From Verrucolacustris sp044348085 (GTDB lineage Bacteria > Verrucomicrobiota > Verrucomicrobiia > Methylacidiphilales > Verrucolacustridaceae), in contig JBIKTM010000008.1 of the NCBI GenBank assembly GCA_044348085.1, positions 1-64,000 of the forward strand: a DNA stretch of 64,000 nt, in the 5' to 3' direction. Both the position numbers and the translations under genes were made by a program. Below, in pieces: positions 36,364-44,008 of the stretch; position 1 is the first letter of the stretch, and every line of letters starts with the position of its first letter. The notes under the pieces are model-generated. The model saw only the letters and a program-made list of their open reading frames with translations, did no database searches and was not told the DNA's origin.

Positions 36364-36480
36364 TCCCTCTCAAGAGGGAGTATCTTAGTTTCTTGGTCAA
36401 GGTTAGATGATACGAGTTCAGGCGAGGAAACAGATACAGTCCGGTAGGTTCCAACCCACCTTGTGGCCCGTTGTTCGGGC
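36364..36480 (+). other. Structured leader of the RRM gene
   Basis: The 225 bp between uppP and the RRM gene has three hairpins on the + strand: TCCCTCT/AGAGGGA (36364-36379), GGTAGGTT/AACCCACC with one mismatch (36443-36460), and GCCCG/CGGGC with a TTGTT loop (36466-36480). The last one ends about 50 bases before the ATG. Leaders upstream of RRM genes are known in other phyla (for example the Chlorobi-RRM motif), where autoregulation is suspected. Whether this leader is conserved cannot be seen here. Confidence 0.5.
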
Positions 36481-36531
36481 TCACGCCGAGCAACGCCGTC
36501 AGCCAGTAGCCAGCAAGGAAACATAAATACA

Positions 36532-36948
36532 ATGGAAACCAGACTCTATGTGGGGAACCTTCCGTTCTCCGCCACTGATGATGAACTCAAACAGGCCTTT
36601 TCAGGCCACGGCACCGTCACCGACGTCGCCTTGATCTCGGATCGCGTCACAGGCCGCTCACGCGGCTTCGCGTTCGTGACCATGTCGACCCCGGATGAAG
36701 CCAATGCGGCTGTCGCAGGCATGCACGGCAAGGACTTTGCCGGACGCAGCCTCACCGTGAACATCGCGCGCCCGCGTGAAGAACGTCCTGCCCGTGGTGG
36801 CGGAGGCGGATACGGTGGTGGTGGCGGCGGTGGATACGGCGGTGGTGGTGGTGGCGGTGGATACGGCGGTGGTGGCGGCGGATATGGTGGTGGCGGAGGC
36901 CGTGGTGGCTCCCGTGGCCCTCGTCGCGACAGCGGCGGCTATCGCTAA
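36532..36948 (+). CDS. Glycine-rich RRM RNA-binding protein
   Basis: 138 residues from the ATG at 36532, preceded by AAGGAAA. One RRM domain at residues 1-84: RNP2 is LYVGNLPF and RNP1 is RGFAFVTM. Residues about 90-138 are a GYGGGGG-type tract, very rich in glycine, ending in an Arg/Gly segment. This form resembles the glycine-rich cold-induced RNA-binding proteins of cyanobacteria. It probably acts as an RNA chaperone in the cytosol. A strong terminator follows, so the gene is expected to be monocistronic, with the hairpin-rich leader as a likely control point. Confidence 0.92.
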   Translation: METRLYVGNLPFSATDDELKQAFSGHGTVTDVALISDRVTGRSRGFAFVTMSTPDEANAAVAGMHGKDFAGRSLTVNIARPREERPARGGGGGYGGGGGGGYGGGGGGGGYGGGGGGYGGGGGRGGSRGPRRDSGGYR

Positions 36949-36970
36949 AACCTAACCTACGGTTTTGAGG

Positions 36971-37009
36971 ATGGGGGTGGAGAGCAATCTCCACCCCCAT
37001 TTTCTTTTT
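36971..37009 (+). terminator. Rho-independent terminator after RRM gene
   Basis: A 13 bp GC-rich stem, with AT-GGGGGTGGAGA at 36971-36983 pairing with TCTCCACCCCC-AT at 36988-37000, has a GCAA tetraloop and is followed by TTTCTTTTT. This is a textbook intrinsic terminator for the glycine-rich RRM gene. Confidence 0.95.
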
Positions 37010-37104
37010 ACAAATCTCCCCTTTTTTTGTCCGCAATCCTACCCGACTTCCGAATCTGCCATCATATTGTCACTTCCCCGCCCCGCCCAACTGCCCAAAA
37101 TAAG

Positions 37105-37134
37105 AGGGTGATCTTCACCCTGACCTGCTCAGGT
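37105..37134 (+). other. Tandem hairpins in sigma-factor leader
   Basis: AGGGTGA-TCT-TCACCCT (37105-37121) is a perfect 7 bp hairpin, immediately followed by ACCTG-CT-CAGGT (37123-37134), a 5 bp stem. They lie about 90 bases before the sigma-factor ATG at 37223, in a 214 bp gap between the RRM terminator and that gene. This could be leader RNA structure or paired operator sites. It cannot be decided by eye. Confidence 0.35.
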
Positions 37135-37222
37135 GACTCGGATTCTTCCTGCCCATTCCGTTTTCTCACACCCCCCCAAAAAAAAGTCCGAACGTTCTTT
37201 TTCGCCACCGGTCAAACCTAGT

Positions 37223-38149
37223 ATGAAGACCATAACTAAAGAAACTGAGGGAGCTGAATCCTCCCTTCGCTCCTCTGAACTGCCCGCCACCCTTCAAGCC
37301 TACCTAAAGGGAATCGGAGAAACTCCCCTCCTGACTCAGGAGGACGAAAAAAAGGTCTCCCGCCGGGTTCGCCGCGGCGAAACTCAGGCCCGTGAGCTCA
37401 TGATCAAATCGAACCTCCGCCTCGTCGTCAAGATTGCCAGCGCGTACAACCACTGCGGTTTACCTATCTTGGATCTCATTTCGGAAGGCAACCTAGGCCT
37501 CATGAAAGCGGTCGATCGCTTCAAACCCAGTCGGGGGGTTAAGTTCAGCACCTACGCCTGCTGGTGGATCAAACAGGCCATCCGTCGTGCCCTTGCAAAC
37601 CAAGGCAAAACAGTTCGGCTTCCCGTTCATCTTGTCGACAAAATCCAACGCCTGCGCCGAGTCAGTGCCGCACTGGGTGCCGAGCTCGGTCGCGAACCCA
37701 CCGACACAGAGCTGGCGGATGAGTTGCAGACGGATACCCGACGGGTCACCAAACTCAGAGAAGTATCCTTAGGCACCGTCTCCCTCGACGTTGCGTTGGG
37801 TGCTGAAGGGGATGAGGGAAGCCTCGTGGATCTTTTGGCCGATCCCCGGGCCATCGACCCCATGGAGGAACACTCCCAAGTCGATTTCCGTGATGCAGTT
37901 TCCCGCTGCCTTCAGGTTCTGTCTGAACGTGAACTTGAAATCCTTCGCTTGCGCTTCGGCCTCGATAATGAAGCCAAGGAAAAAACTCTCGAGGAGGTGG
38001 GCGAGAAACTTAACGTCACCCGCGAGCGGATTCGACAAATCCAAAACTCAGCTCTCGCAAAATTACGCCGCCGCATGCTCAAGGAAGAAAACTTCCCCGA
38101 ATACTTCCGCAAACTTGTTGGGACGGGGGGCCTCGTTCAAGCAGTCTGA
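37223..38149 (+). CDS. Sigma-70 family RNA polymerase sigma factor
   Basis: 308 residues from the ATG at 37223 (a longer frame adds 30 Pro/Ser/Lys residues with no family match). It has region 1.2 (LQAYLKGIGETPLLTQEDE), region 2 with the IDRFKPSRGVKFSTYACWWIKQAI-type block at about 105-130, region 3 and region 4 (EVGEKLNVTRERIRQIQNSAL). No region 1.1 is present. This matches group 2 (RpoS/SigA-like) factors more than the full-length primary sigma. It directs polymerase to an alternative promoter set. A terminator follows at 38172. Confidence 0.9.
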   Translation: MKTITKETEGAESSLRSSELPATLQAYLKGIGETPLLTQEDEKKVSRRVRRGETQARELMIKSNLRLVVKIASAYNHCGLPILDLISEGNLGLMKAVDRFKPSRGVKFSTYACWWIKQAIRRALANQGKTVRLPVHLVDKIQRLRRVSAALGAELGREPTDTELADELQTDTRRVTKLREVSLGTVSLDVALGAEGDEGSLVDLLADPRAIDPMEEHSQVDFRDAVSRCLQVLSERELEILRLRFGLDNEAKEKTLEEVGEKLNVTRERIRQIQNSALAKLRRRMLKEENFPEYFRKLVGTGGLVQAV

Positions 38150-38171
38150 CGCCCCTTAGCTCCAAACTATT

Positions 38172-38215
38172 CCATCGCCCAGTCCGTGCATGCACAGCCT
38201 GGGCGATGGTGTTTT
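38172..38215 (+). terminator. Intrinsic terminator after sigma-factor gene
   Basis: CCATCGCCCAG (38172-38182) pairs perfectly with CTGGGCGATGG (38199-38209); the 16 base loop contains TGCATGCA, itself a palindrome. TGTTTT follows. The stem is long and GC-rich, so this is a sound intrinsic terminator for the sigma-factor transcript. Confidence 0.88.
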
Positions 38216-38317
38216 AAACTGCATTTTGAAATCTCCAAGAGGCAGAATCATACGAGCTGCCCTACACTACCCTTCAAACCTTTCGAAACAGGGTAACCAC
38301 GGGTTATCCTTCACCCA

Positions 38318-39154
38318 GTGCCAACCGAATTACCCGCCTCTGCCCTCTACTCTCACCCCTCCCTAGGTCGTCTTTGGAAAAAGGTGCACCTCTCCTGCTC
38401 CCCCTTTCTTCACCGTACCGAACTTCAACGACTGCACTGCCTCCCCTCGACTAGGATTCGCAAGCATTTCGGTCGCCAATCCTACTCCCTCCTCGCTCTC
38501 GGATGCGCTGACGGAACCAAAGAATCCCTCCTTCTCAAAAGGCTACCAAAGCCCATATCCCTATTAGCCTTAGATACCAACCTCACCCTTGCCCGCCGTG
38601 CAGCACTTCGACTACCCGCTTTTCATAAGTCTGCTCGCCGAGCTGACTTAACTTCCAGCCTCTCTTTGCAATTTCTCTTCTCCCAATTGAGCCCCCATCC
38701 AACCCTGATCACTCTTTTTGGTGTTTTACCCAACTTGAATCCTCTGCCACTCCTTCGATCCATTCGCCGCTTGATGAAGAAAGATGACCTTCTCCTTTTC
38801 AGCGCAAACCTAGCTCCGGGACAATCATCTCACACCGGAGCCCTCCGTATCCTCCCGCAATACGACAACCGACCTACCCGAAATTGGCTTGAAGCCGCGA
38901 TCCTCCGATACCGCCCCAAACTACCCAAAGGTCATCTCGAATTTGGCGTTTTTCCTGATCCTAAGCAAAAAACTCTCGCCCGAATCGAAGCCCGCTGGAT
39001 ATCCCCACGCAAAATTCACACCGTTTTTTCATCCCGCCGACCCACTTCTTCTCAGGTCGAAGCCTGGATTCGATCCGCCCAAATGCGAAAACTGGAACGC
39101 TATCTCGATTCCCTCGGCGAAGAGGGGCTCTGGCTTGTCACCCGCAAGGCGTGA
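38318..39154 (+). CDS. EgtD-like SAM-dependent methyltransferase
   Basis: 278 residues, GTG start. SAM motif I reads LLALGCADGTKESLLL (residues about 58-73), followed by ISLLALDTNLTLARRAALRL. LIRRLM-type helix and DDLLLFSANLAPGQ lie at about 145-170, and the order of segments matches the histidine-specific methyltransferase fold (EgtD/DUF2260). It lacks the clear GS(T)xGN motif of EgtD: that part reads LFGVLPNLNP. Function is unknown. EgtD itself makes ergothioneine precursor; a different substrate is likely. It is 33 bp ahead of the cyclase gene and 168 bp after the sigma factor. Confidence 0.6.
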   Translation: MPTELPASALYSHPSLGRLWKKVHLSCSPFLHRTELQRLHCLPSTRIRKHFGRQSYSLLALGCADGTKESLLLKRLPKPISLLALDTNLTLARRAALRLPAFHKSARRADLTSSLSLQFLFSQLSPHPTLITLFGVLPNLNPLPLLRSIRRLMKKDDLLLFSANLAPGQSSHTGALRILPQYDNRPTRNWLEAAILRYRPKLPKGHLEFGVFPDPKQKTLARIEARWISPRKIHTVFSSRRPTSSQVEAWIRSAQMRKLERYLDSLGEEGLWLVTRKA

Positions 39155-39187
39155 CCCTGCCTGCATTTTCAGTTAAATTCACCCATC

Positions 39188-40909
39188 ATGGGCCATTCCC
39201 TCCGCACCAAGATCATGACTGGGGTTATCACCCTCCTGATCCTCTTTGCAGGTGCGTTGGGAACGACCCTTTATTTGGTCAACGATTCCGACGAGGAAGT
39301 GGGTGGAATTCTCAAATATCACCTCCCGATTCTCACCCAACTGAACGCCTTGGATGTCGTAACCTATGAAATCGAGGTCATTGCCCACCGGTTGGCGGAT
39401 GAAGGAACACCCTCCAAGCAACGGATTGAGGAAATTCATGCCCGTACCCAAAAATGCCAAGAGCAGATTGACACGATTTTTCAGGAGGCAAAAAAACTTT
39501 CGGAAGCAGGAAGTAAGGATTCCCACAACGACCTTGAAGATCGCCTTGAAATGGCCCGCCTCATCGGAACCCTTGATTCTCTCAAGTCGGAAGTGGATCG
39601 CTTCTCTGAAGCAGCAAGCCTCCCGGTCGAACTGATTGCACGGGGCAAGGGAGAAGAAGCTCAGAAAGCCCTTGGGAACCTCCGCAATTATGAATATCTA
39701 GATCCCATCATCTCCTCGGTCCGGGAAAAGGCGAACCAGTTGGCCATCCTTTCGTTGAAGGAGACCCATGACAACATCTTCAATATCATCTGGACCAATG
39801 CCGTTCTTTTCCTTTCGGCATCCGCACTCGGCTTTCTTGTTTTCCTTCTGATCACAGGCCGTTTGCAAAAGGCATTCCGTAGCTTGATCTCCGCCTTCCA
39901 CGAGACCGCCGATGGAAAGTTTTCATCTCCCCTTCCCGTGACTTCCGAGGATGAAATCGGCGAGCTTACCACCTCCTTCAACACCATGGTGGACCAACTC
40001 AAATCCAAGGAAAAACTCCGCGAGGCCTTTGGCCAATTCCTGGATCCCAGAATCGTTGCCAATGTAGTCAATCCTGCGACAGGAGAACTCCGTCACTCCG
40101 CCGACCGCCGAAAAGCCACCATCTTCTTCTCCGACATCGCAGGTTTCAGCGGGATCGGGGAACAGCTCACAGCCGACAATGTGGTAGGCCTCCTCAACCA
40201 CTACTTCACAGCCGCTACCTCTGGCATTCGCAAACACCACGGAATCGTCGATAAGTTCATTGGAGACGCCGTCATGGCCTTTTGGACCACCCCTTTTTCC
40301 GAGGGAGAAGATCATGCGCGCGATGCCTGCCTCGCCTGCCTCGAAATGCGCCCCGCCTTTGCTCAAATCGAAAAGGATATCTCCCAAATCACAGGCCTAC
40401 GCAGAAATATTCCTAAGTTCCATGTCCGGATGGCGCTGGCCACAGGCGACACCCTGATTGGCACCATCGGCTCCGCTACCACCAAATCCTTCACCGTCAT
40501 CGGAGACACCGTAAATATTGCGTCTCGACTAGAGGGTGTAAACAAAGTCTACGGCACCGATCTCATCATCAACGAAGACTGCTACCGATTGGCCGAACTT
40601 GAAATCGAAGCCAGAGAAATCGATTTTGTAACCGTGTACGGGAAAACGGAGCCGGTTCGTATCTATGAGCTCCTCAGTAAAATGGGTCAACTCGACCCCA
40701 AAACTGCCGAACTACGAGACGCTTTTGCCATCGCCCTTCAGAACTATCGCGAACAGAAGTGGAGCGAGGCTGAAAAAGGATTCCAAAAGTGCCTGAAGAT
40801 CAAAGCCCACGATGGCCCCTCCCTTGAGTTCCTATCCCGAATCGCAACGTTTTCCCGAACTCCACCCCCTAAGGATTGGAACGGAGTCTGGCAAACCGCC
40901 TCAAAATAA
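39188..40909 (+). CDS. Class III adenylate/guanylate cyclase with HAMP domain
   Basis: 573 residues. A first membrane helix (about residues 9-31), a 160-residue periplasmic helical region, and a second helix (about 198-222) frame an extracytoplasmic sensor. A HAMP domain (about 220-275) precedes the catalytic domain, which holds ATIFFSDIAGFSGIGEQL with a metal-binding Asp and KFIGDAVMAFW with a second Asp. VIGDTVNIASRLEG is conserved. The C-terminal tail (about 520-573) is a TPR-like helix pair. It makes cAMP or cGMP in response to a periplasmic signal; which nucleotide cannot be said. Confidence 0.92.
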   Translation: MGHSLRTKIMTGVITLLILFAGALGTTLYLVNDSDEEVGGILKYHLPILTQLNALDVVTYEIEVIAHRLADEGTPSKQRIEEIHARTQKCQEQIDTIFQEAKKLSEAGSKDSHNDLEDRLEMARLIGTLDSLKSEVDRFSEAASLPVELIARGKGEEAQKALGNLRNYEYLDPIISSVREKANQLAILSLKETHDNIFNIIWTNAVLFLSASALGFLVFLLITGRLQKAFRSLISAFHETADGKFSSPLPVTSEDEIGELTTSFNTMVDQLKSKEKLREAFGQFLDPRIVANVVNPATGELRHSADRRKATIFFSDIAGFSGIGEQLTADNVVGLLNHYFTAATSGIRKHHGIVDKFIGDAVMAFWTTPFSEGEDHARDACLACLEMRPAFAQIEKDISQITGLRRNIPKFHVRMALATGDTLIGTIGSATTKSFTVIGDTVNIASRLEGVNKVYGTDLIINEDCYRLAELEIEAREIDFVTVYGKTEPVRIYELLSKMGQLDPKTAELRDAFAIALQNYREQKWSEAEKGFQKCLKIKAHDGPSLEFLSRIATFSRTPPPKDWNGVWQTASK

Positions 40910-40935
40910 ATCTGTCGCACCAAAAGTCGTTAATT

Positions 40936-40953
40936 TTACTTTAAACAAAGTAA
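40936..40953. repeat. AT-rich perfect dyad before bactofilin
   Basis: TTACTTT-AAAC-AAAGTAA is a perfect 7 bp inverted repeat with a 4-base spacer in the 154 bp gap between the cyclase and bactofilin genes. It is too AT-rich to be a strong terminator, so it may be a regulator site for the bactofilin gene. The region is otherwise free of obvious signals. Confidence 0.4.
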
Positions 40954-41063
40954 GATGTCCTTTTTGCGGTTAATCTTCATATTCTCAATAAATCCAATAA
41001 GCCATTCTTGACGCTACTTCCTAGGACCGCTATTCAAGTTATTCAGCGTACTTGCTGAGCTTA

Positions 41064-41456
41064 ATGAGAATCAATCAAGACAAAGATGGCCCCCAAACCA
41101 TCATCGGAAAAACAGTCACAGTTAAGGGCGAAATCCTTGGTAGTGAACAACTCGTGGTCGAAGGCAGGGTCGAGGGTCGGATCATGATTGATACCACCGT
41201 TCTGATCCGTGAGAGTGGCCTTGTAAAAGCAGATGTGGATGCAAATGATATCAACATCGCGGGTGGGGTCGTAGGAAATATCGCGGTAAAAGACAAAATT
41301 GAGATCGTCAGTGGAGGCTACGTCTTGGGGGATATTCGTACCCCCCGCCTAATCATCAACGATGGAGCCAGCGTCAAGGGAACCATCGATATGGACGTGA
41401 AAACCCACTCGGACGACACTCCTGGATCTTCAAAAGAATCTGCGTTCAACAGCTAG
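41064..41456 (+). CDS. Bactofilin cytoskeletal protein
   Basis: 130 residues from the ATG at 41064; an in-frame TTG four codons earlier is also possible. The central right-handed beta-helix repeats are visible as periodic Gly/Val patterns: TVTVKGEILGSEQLVVEGRV, GLVKADVDANDINIAGGVVG, IEIVSGGYVLGDIRTPRLII, followed by GASVKGTIDM. Bactofilins polymerise into filaments without nucleotides and shape cells or position envelope enzymes. The short N- and C-terminal tails are polar, as usual. The last 11 bp overlap the convergent nuclease gene. Confidence 0.93.
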   Translation: MRINQDKDGPQTIIGKTVTVKGEILGSEQLVVEGRVEGRIMIDTTVLIRESGLVKADVDANDINIAGGVVGNIAVKDKIEIVSGGYVLGDIRTPRLIINDGASVKGTIDMDVKTHSDDTPGSSKESAFNS

Positions 41457-42531
41457 TCTTAGCCCCCTTACTCATCTTTCTTTCCATCTCTCCCCCGCCA
41501 AATCCAAGGGGCAAAACCATCTGAGTCTCACCCTCTAATGCCCAAGCTCGATATCCTTTCTCCTGCAAATCCATAGCAAACTCCTTCGAAAATCCGTGCA
41601 CGGTTCGAATCTCTTTCGGTTTCACCCTTTCTACCATCTCGATTAACTCACCGTAATCTGCGTGATCCGATAACGCAAATGCCTCATCGCACCCGTACCG
41701 GTAAATCACCCCGCGATCCAAAGCCCATCCCGTAACTACGGCGACCTTTCGACTCTCCAAGGCCTTCACCTCCCTCCCCCTCGCCACCGAAGGCGGCACG
41801 ATCAAAACATGACCCTGTACCTTTTCCTCAGAAATCTTTCCTAACTTTCCGGCAGGAGGCAACGACTGCCCGAGTTCTCGATACACCTCGCACATTCGAT
41901 GCCCCGCCGCATGAATCAAAATAGGAAATCCTGCCGACCCGACTCGATGCAGAATCTCCTGACTCTTGCCAAGCGAGTATCCCAGAAGAATCGGAACTCC
42001 GCCCTCCTTCAGCGCGTTTCGACAAAAGGAAACAATTTCGCCCACCACCTTATCCTCCGGAGGAAAAAGATACTCGGGTCGCCCAAAGGTTGTCTCCATC
42101 ACCAGCACATCCGCTTGCTTCGGCTGACACATTTCGGCCGTTGCACCCCCACGTAATTTGAAATCTCCTGTGTAAAGTAGCCGCGTCTCTCGGGCCCCCA
42201 CTTTTCTTTTCACCCAAACCATGGCCGATCCCAAGATATGCCCCGCGGGAAACAGCGTCAGACTTGCGCCCTTTCCCAGCCCAACCGGTTTCCCAAATGG
42301 AATCTCACGAATCTTCGTTCTCTTCGGCACTCTCACCTTTAACAGTCGGGCCGTCGCAGGACTCGCGAGAATCTCATCATGACCCGCCAAATGATCATAG
42401 TGCGCATGGGTTACCACAGCCCGCCTCTGTGGTCTTTGTGGATCCATCCATAGATCCACTTGAGGCAAATAAATTCCACGCTCCCGCGCCTCCACCTCCC
42501 AACCCAACTCCACCCCTCCTCTTCTTTTCAT
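41446..42531 (-). CDS. MBL-fold exonuclease (ligase-associated type)
   Basis: 361 residues. The metal-binding THAHYDHLAGH near residue 41 and the later DHADYGELIEMV with HGF near 315-330 fit the metallo-beta-lactamase plus beta-CASP group of DNA/RNA nucleases. The layout resembles the ligase-associated DNA exonucleases (TIGR04122) and mRNA 3-end-processing-like enzymes. No DNA ligase gene is adjacent, so the assignment to a DNA repair function is open. It precedes uvrC by 8 bp in transcription order downstream: uvrC is upstream on the same strand, so the two may be co-transcribed. Confidence 0.82.
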   Translation of the reverse strand: MKRRGGVELGWEVEARERGIYLPQVDLWMDPQRPQRRAVVTHAHYDHLAGHDEILASPATARLLKVRVPKRTKIREIPFGKPVGLGKGASLTLFPAGHILGSAMVWVKRKVGARETRLLYTGDFKLRGGATAEMCQPKQADVLVMETTFGRPEYLFPPEDKVVGEIVSFCRNALKEGGVPILLGYSLGKSQEILHRVGSAGFPILIHAAGHRMCEVYRELGQSLPPAGKLGKISEEKVQGHVLIVPPSVARGREVKALESRKVAVVTGWALDRGVIYRYGCDEAFALSDHADYGELIEMVERVKPKEIRTVHGFSKEFAMDLQEKGYRAWALEGETQMVLPLGFGGGEMERKMSKGAKTSC

Positions 42532-42538
42532 TCCTCGT

Positions 42539-44005
42539 TCAGGCTTTGGTAAAATAAGCAGCGATCACACTCGCAACTTTCAGACCTACCCCCTCCACCT
42601 CAGCCAACTCCTCGACCGTCGCCTTGGCTACCCGACTCACGGTACCAAACTTTTTCAACAAAGCCCTTTTTCGAACACCGCTGACCCCAGGAATCGAATC
42701 CAGTTCACTCATCTGCATCCTCTTTTTCATAAGCAATTGATGATATCCGTTAGCTACTCGGTGGGCCTCGTCTCGCACCCGTTGGAGCAAACGAATCGCA
42801 CCATTCTCCTTGGGTAAAAGGATCGGATCAGGCCGCCCTGGCCGAAAGATCTCCTCATTTTGCTTTGCCAAACCAATCACAGGCACCTCCGTCCAGCCCG
42901 CTCCATGCAACTCGCGTACTGCCGCACCTAATTGCCCCTTCCCCCCGTCCACTACAATCAGGTCGGGCGGTTCGCTTCCCTCCGCACTCCAACGCATACA
43001 CCTACGTCGAATCACCTCGGCCATACATCCCACATCATCCTGCCCCGCCACACCCTGAATCCGATATCGCCGATACGCAGGCTTGGACGGCCTCCCATCC
43101 CGAAATACAGCCATCGAGGCCACACTGTGAGTGTCTGAGATATTCGAAATATCAAAACACTCAATCCGGGCAGGGACTGTTCCCAACCCCAATACATCCC
43201 GCAACGTTTCCAAATCTTTCTCAGGCACCACCGTCGTTGGCAGATCCCGAAAGAACTTACGGGAGGGGCGGGTCGTTTTCTTTAAATCTTCCACAAGGTT
43301 ACGCAAAGAGGCCGCCTTTTCGAAATCCCGCCTCTCTGCCGCCTTCTTCATCGCAGCCTTCAGATCTTCACGCATTTCCATGCTCTTTCCCTCCAGAAAA
43401 GAACACGCCTGCATAACTCTCTCCTGATACTCCGCCCGGCTGATCTTGCCAACACAAGGAGCACTGCAGTTCTTGATCACATGATCCAAACAGTGCCTGT
43501 ACTCCCTCTCTCCGGGAATCTCAGGTCTACAGGAACGTAACCCAAACTTCTTCCTCATCAGGGATAACGTCTGACGCAAAGCTCCCGAGTGTGCAAAAGG
43601 CCCAAAATACCGGGCCTTATCTTCCCTTTTCATCCTCGTGGTTTGAAACTTTGGGAACGGCTCCTCTACATCTACACGAACCAAGAGAAATCTCTTATCA
43701 TCTCGGAAGCTCACATTGTAACGCGGCCGATACTCCTTGATGAGCCTTCCCTCCAGCAATATTGCCTCCGGCTCACTTTTCACTACGTGCGTCTCCAGCT
43801 CCGCAATGCTTTGCAGTAAAGCCCTCGTTTTTAAATCCGCCCCCATCTTTCGCGATGGATGGAAATATTGGCTCACCCTCCGATGCAAATCTTTCGCTTT
43901 TCCCACATAAATCACACGATGAAACCGATCCCGGAAAAGATATACCCCTGGGCGATGCGGAAGATCCCGCAACTGCTTCACAAATTCAGGAGAAACCGTT
44001 TCCAT
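42539..44005 (-). CDS. uvrC: UvrABC excinuclease subunit C, short form
   Basis: 488 residues. The GIY-YIG domain is at about residues 16-90. A cluster-ligand cysteine set (C159, C172, C180, C184) fits the [4Fe-4S] site known in E. coli UvrC. A UVR motif follows at about 206-241, and the RNase H-like domain starts at IECFDISNIS (about 281) with VVDGGKGQLG later. The HhH tail covers about 428-488. In normal 600-residue UvrC about 100 residues separate the UVR motif and the RNase H domain; here only about 38 do. The downstream gene is the MBL nuclease, a repair-like pairing. It cuts both sides of a lesion after UvrAB recognition. Confidence 0.92.
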   Translation of the reverse strand: METVSPEFVKQLRDLPHRPGVYLFRDRFHRVIYVGKAKDLHRRVSQYFHPSRKMGADLKTRALLQSIAELETHVVKSEPEAILLEGRLIKEYRPRYNVSFRDDKRFLLVRVDVEEPFPKFQTTRMKREDKARYFGPFAHSGALRQTLSLMRKKFGLRSCRPEIPGEREYRHCLDHVIKNCSAPCVGKISRAEYQERVMQACSFLEGKSMEMREDLKAAMKKAAERRDFEKAASLRNLVEDLKKTTRPSRKFFRDLPTTVVPEKDLETLRDVLGLGTVPARIECFDISNISDTHSVASMAVFRDGRPSKPAYRRYRIQGVAGQDDVGCMAEVIRRRCMRWSAEGSEPPDLIVVDGGKGQLGAAVRELHGAGWTEVPVIGLAKQNEEIFRPGRPDPILLPKENGAIRLLQRVRDEAHRVANGYHQLLMKKRMQMSELDSIPGVSGVRKRALLKKFGTVSRVAKATVEELAEVEGVGLKVASVIAAYFTKA

Positions 44006-44008
44006 TCG

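Noticed and set aside
36790..36930. Tandem GGTGGC-type repeats as a CRISPR or satellite
   Set aside because: They encode the Gly-rich tail of the RRM protein in frame and have no unique spacers.
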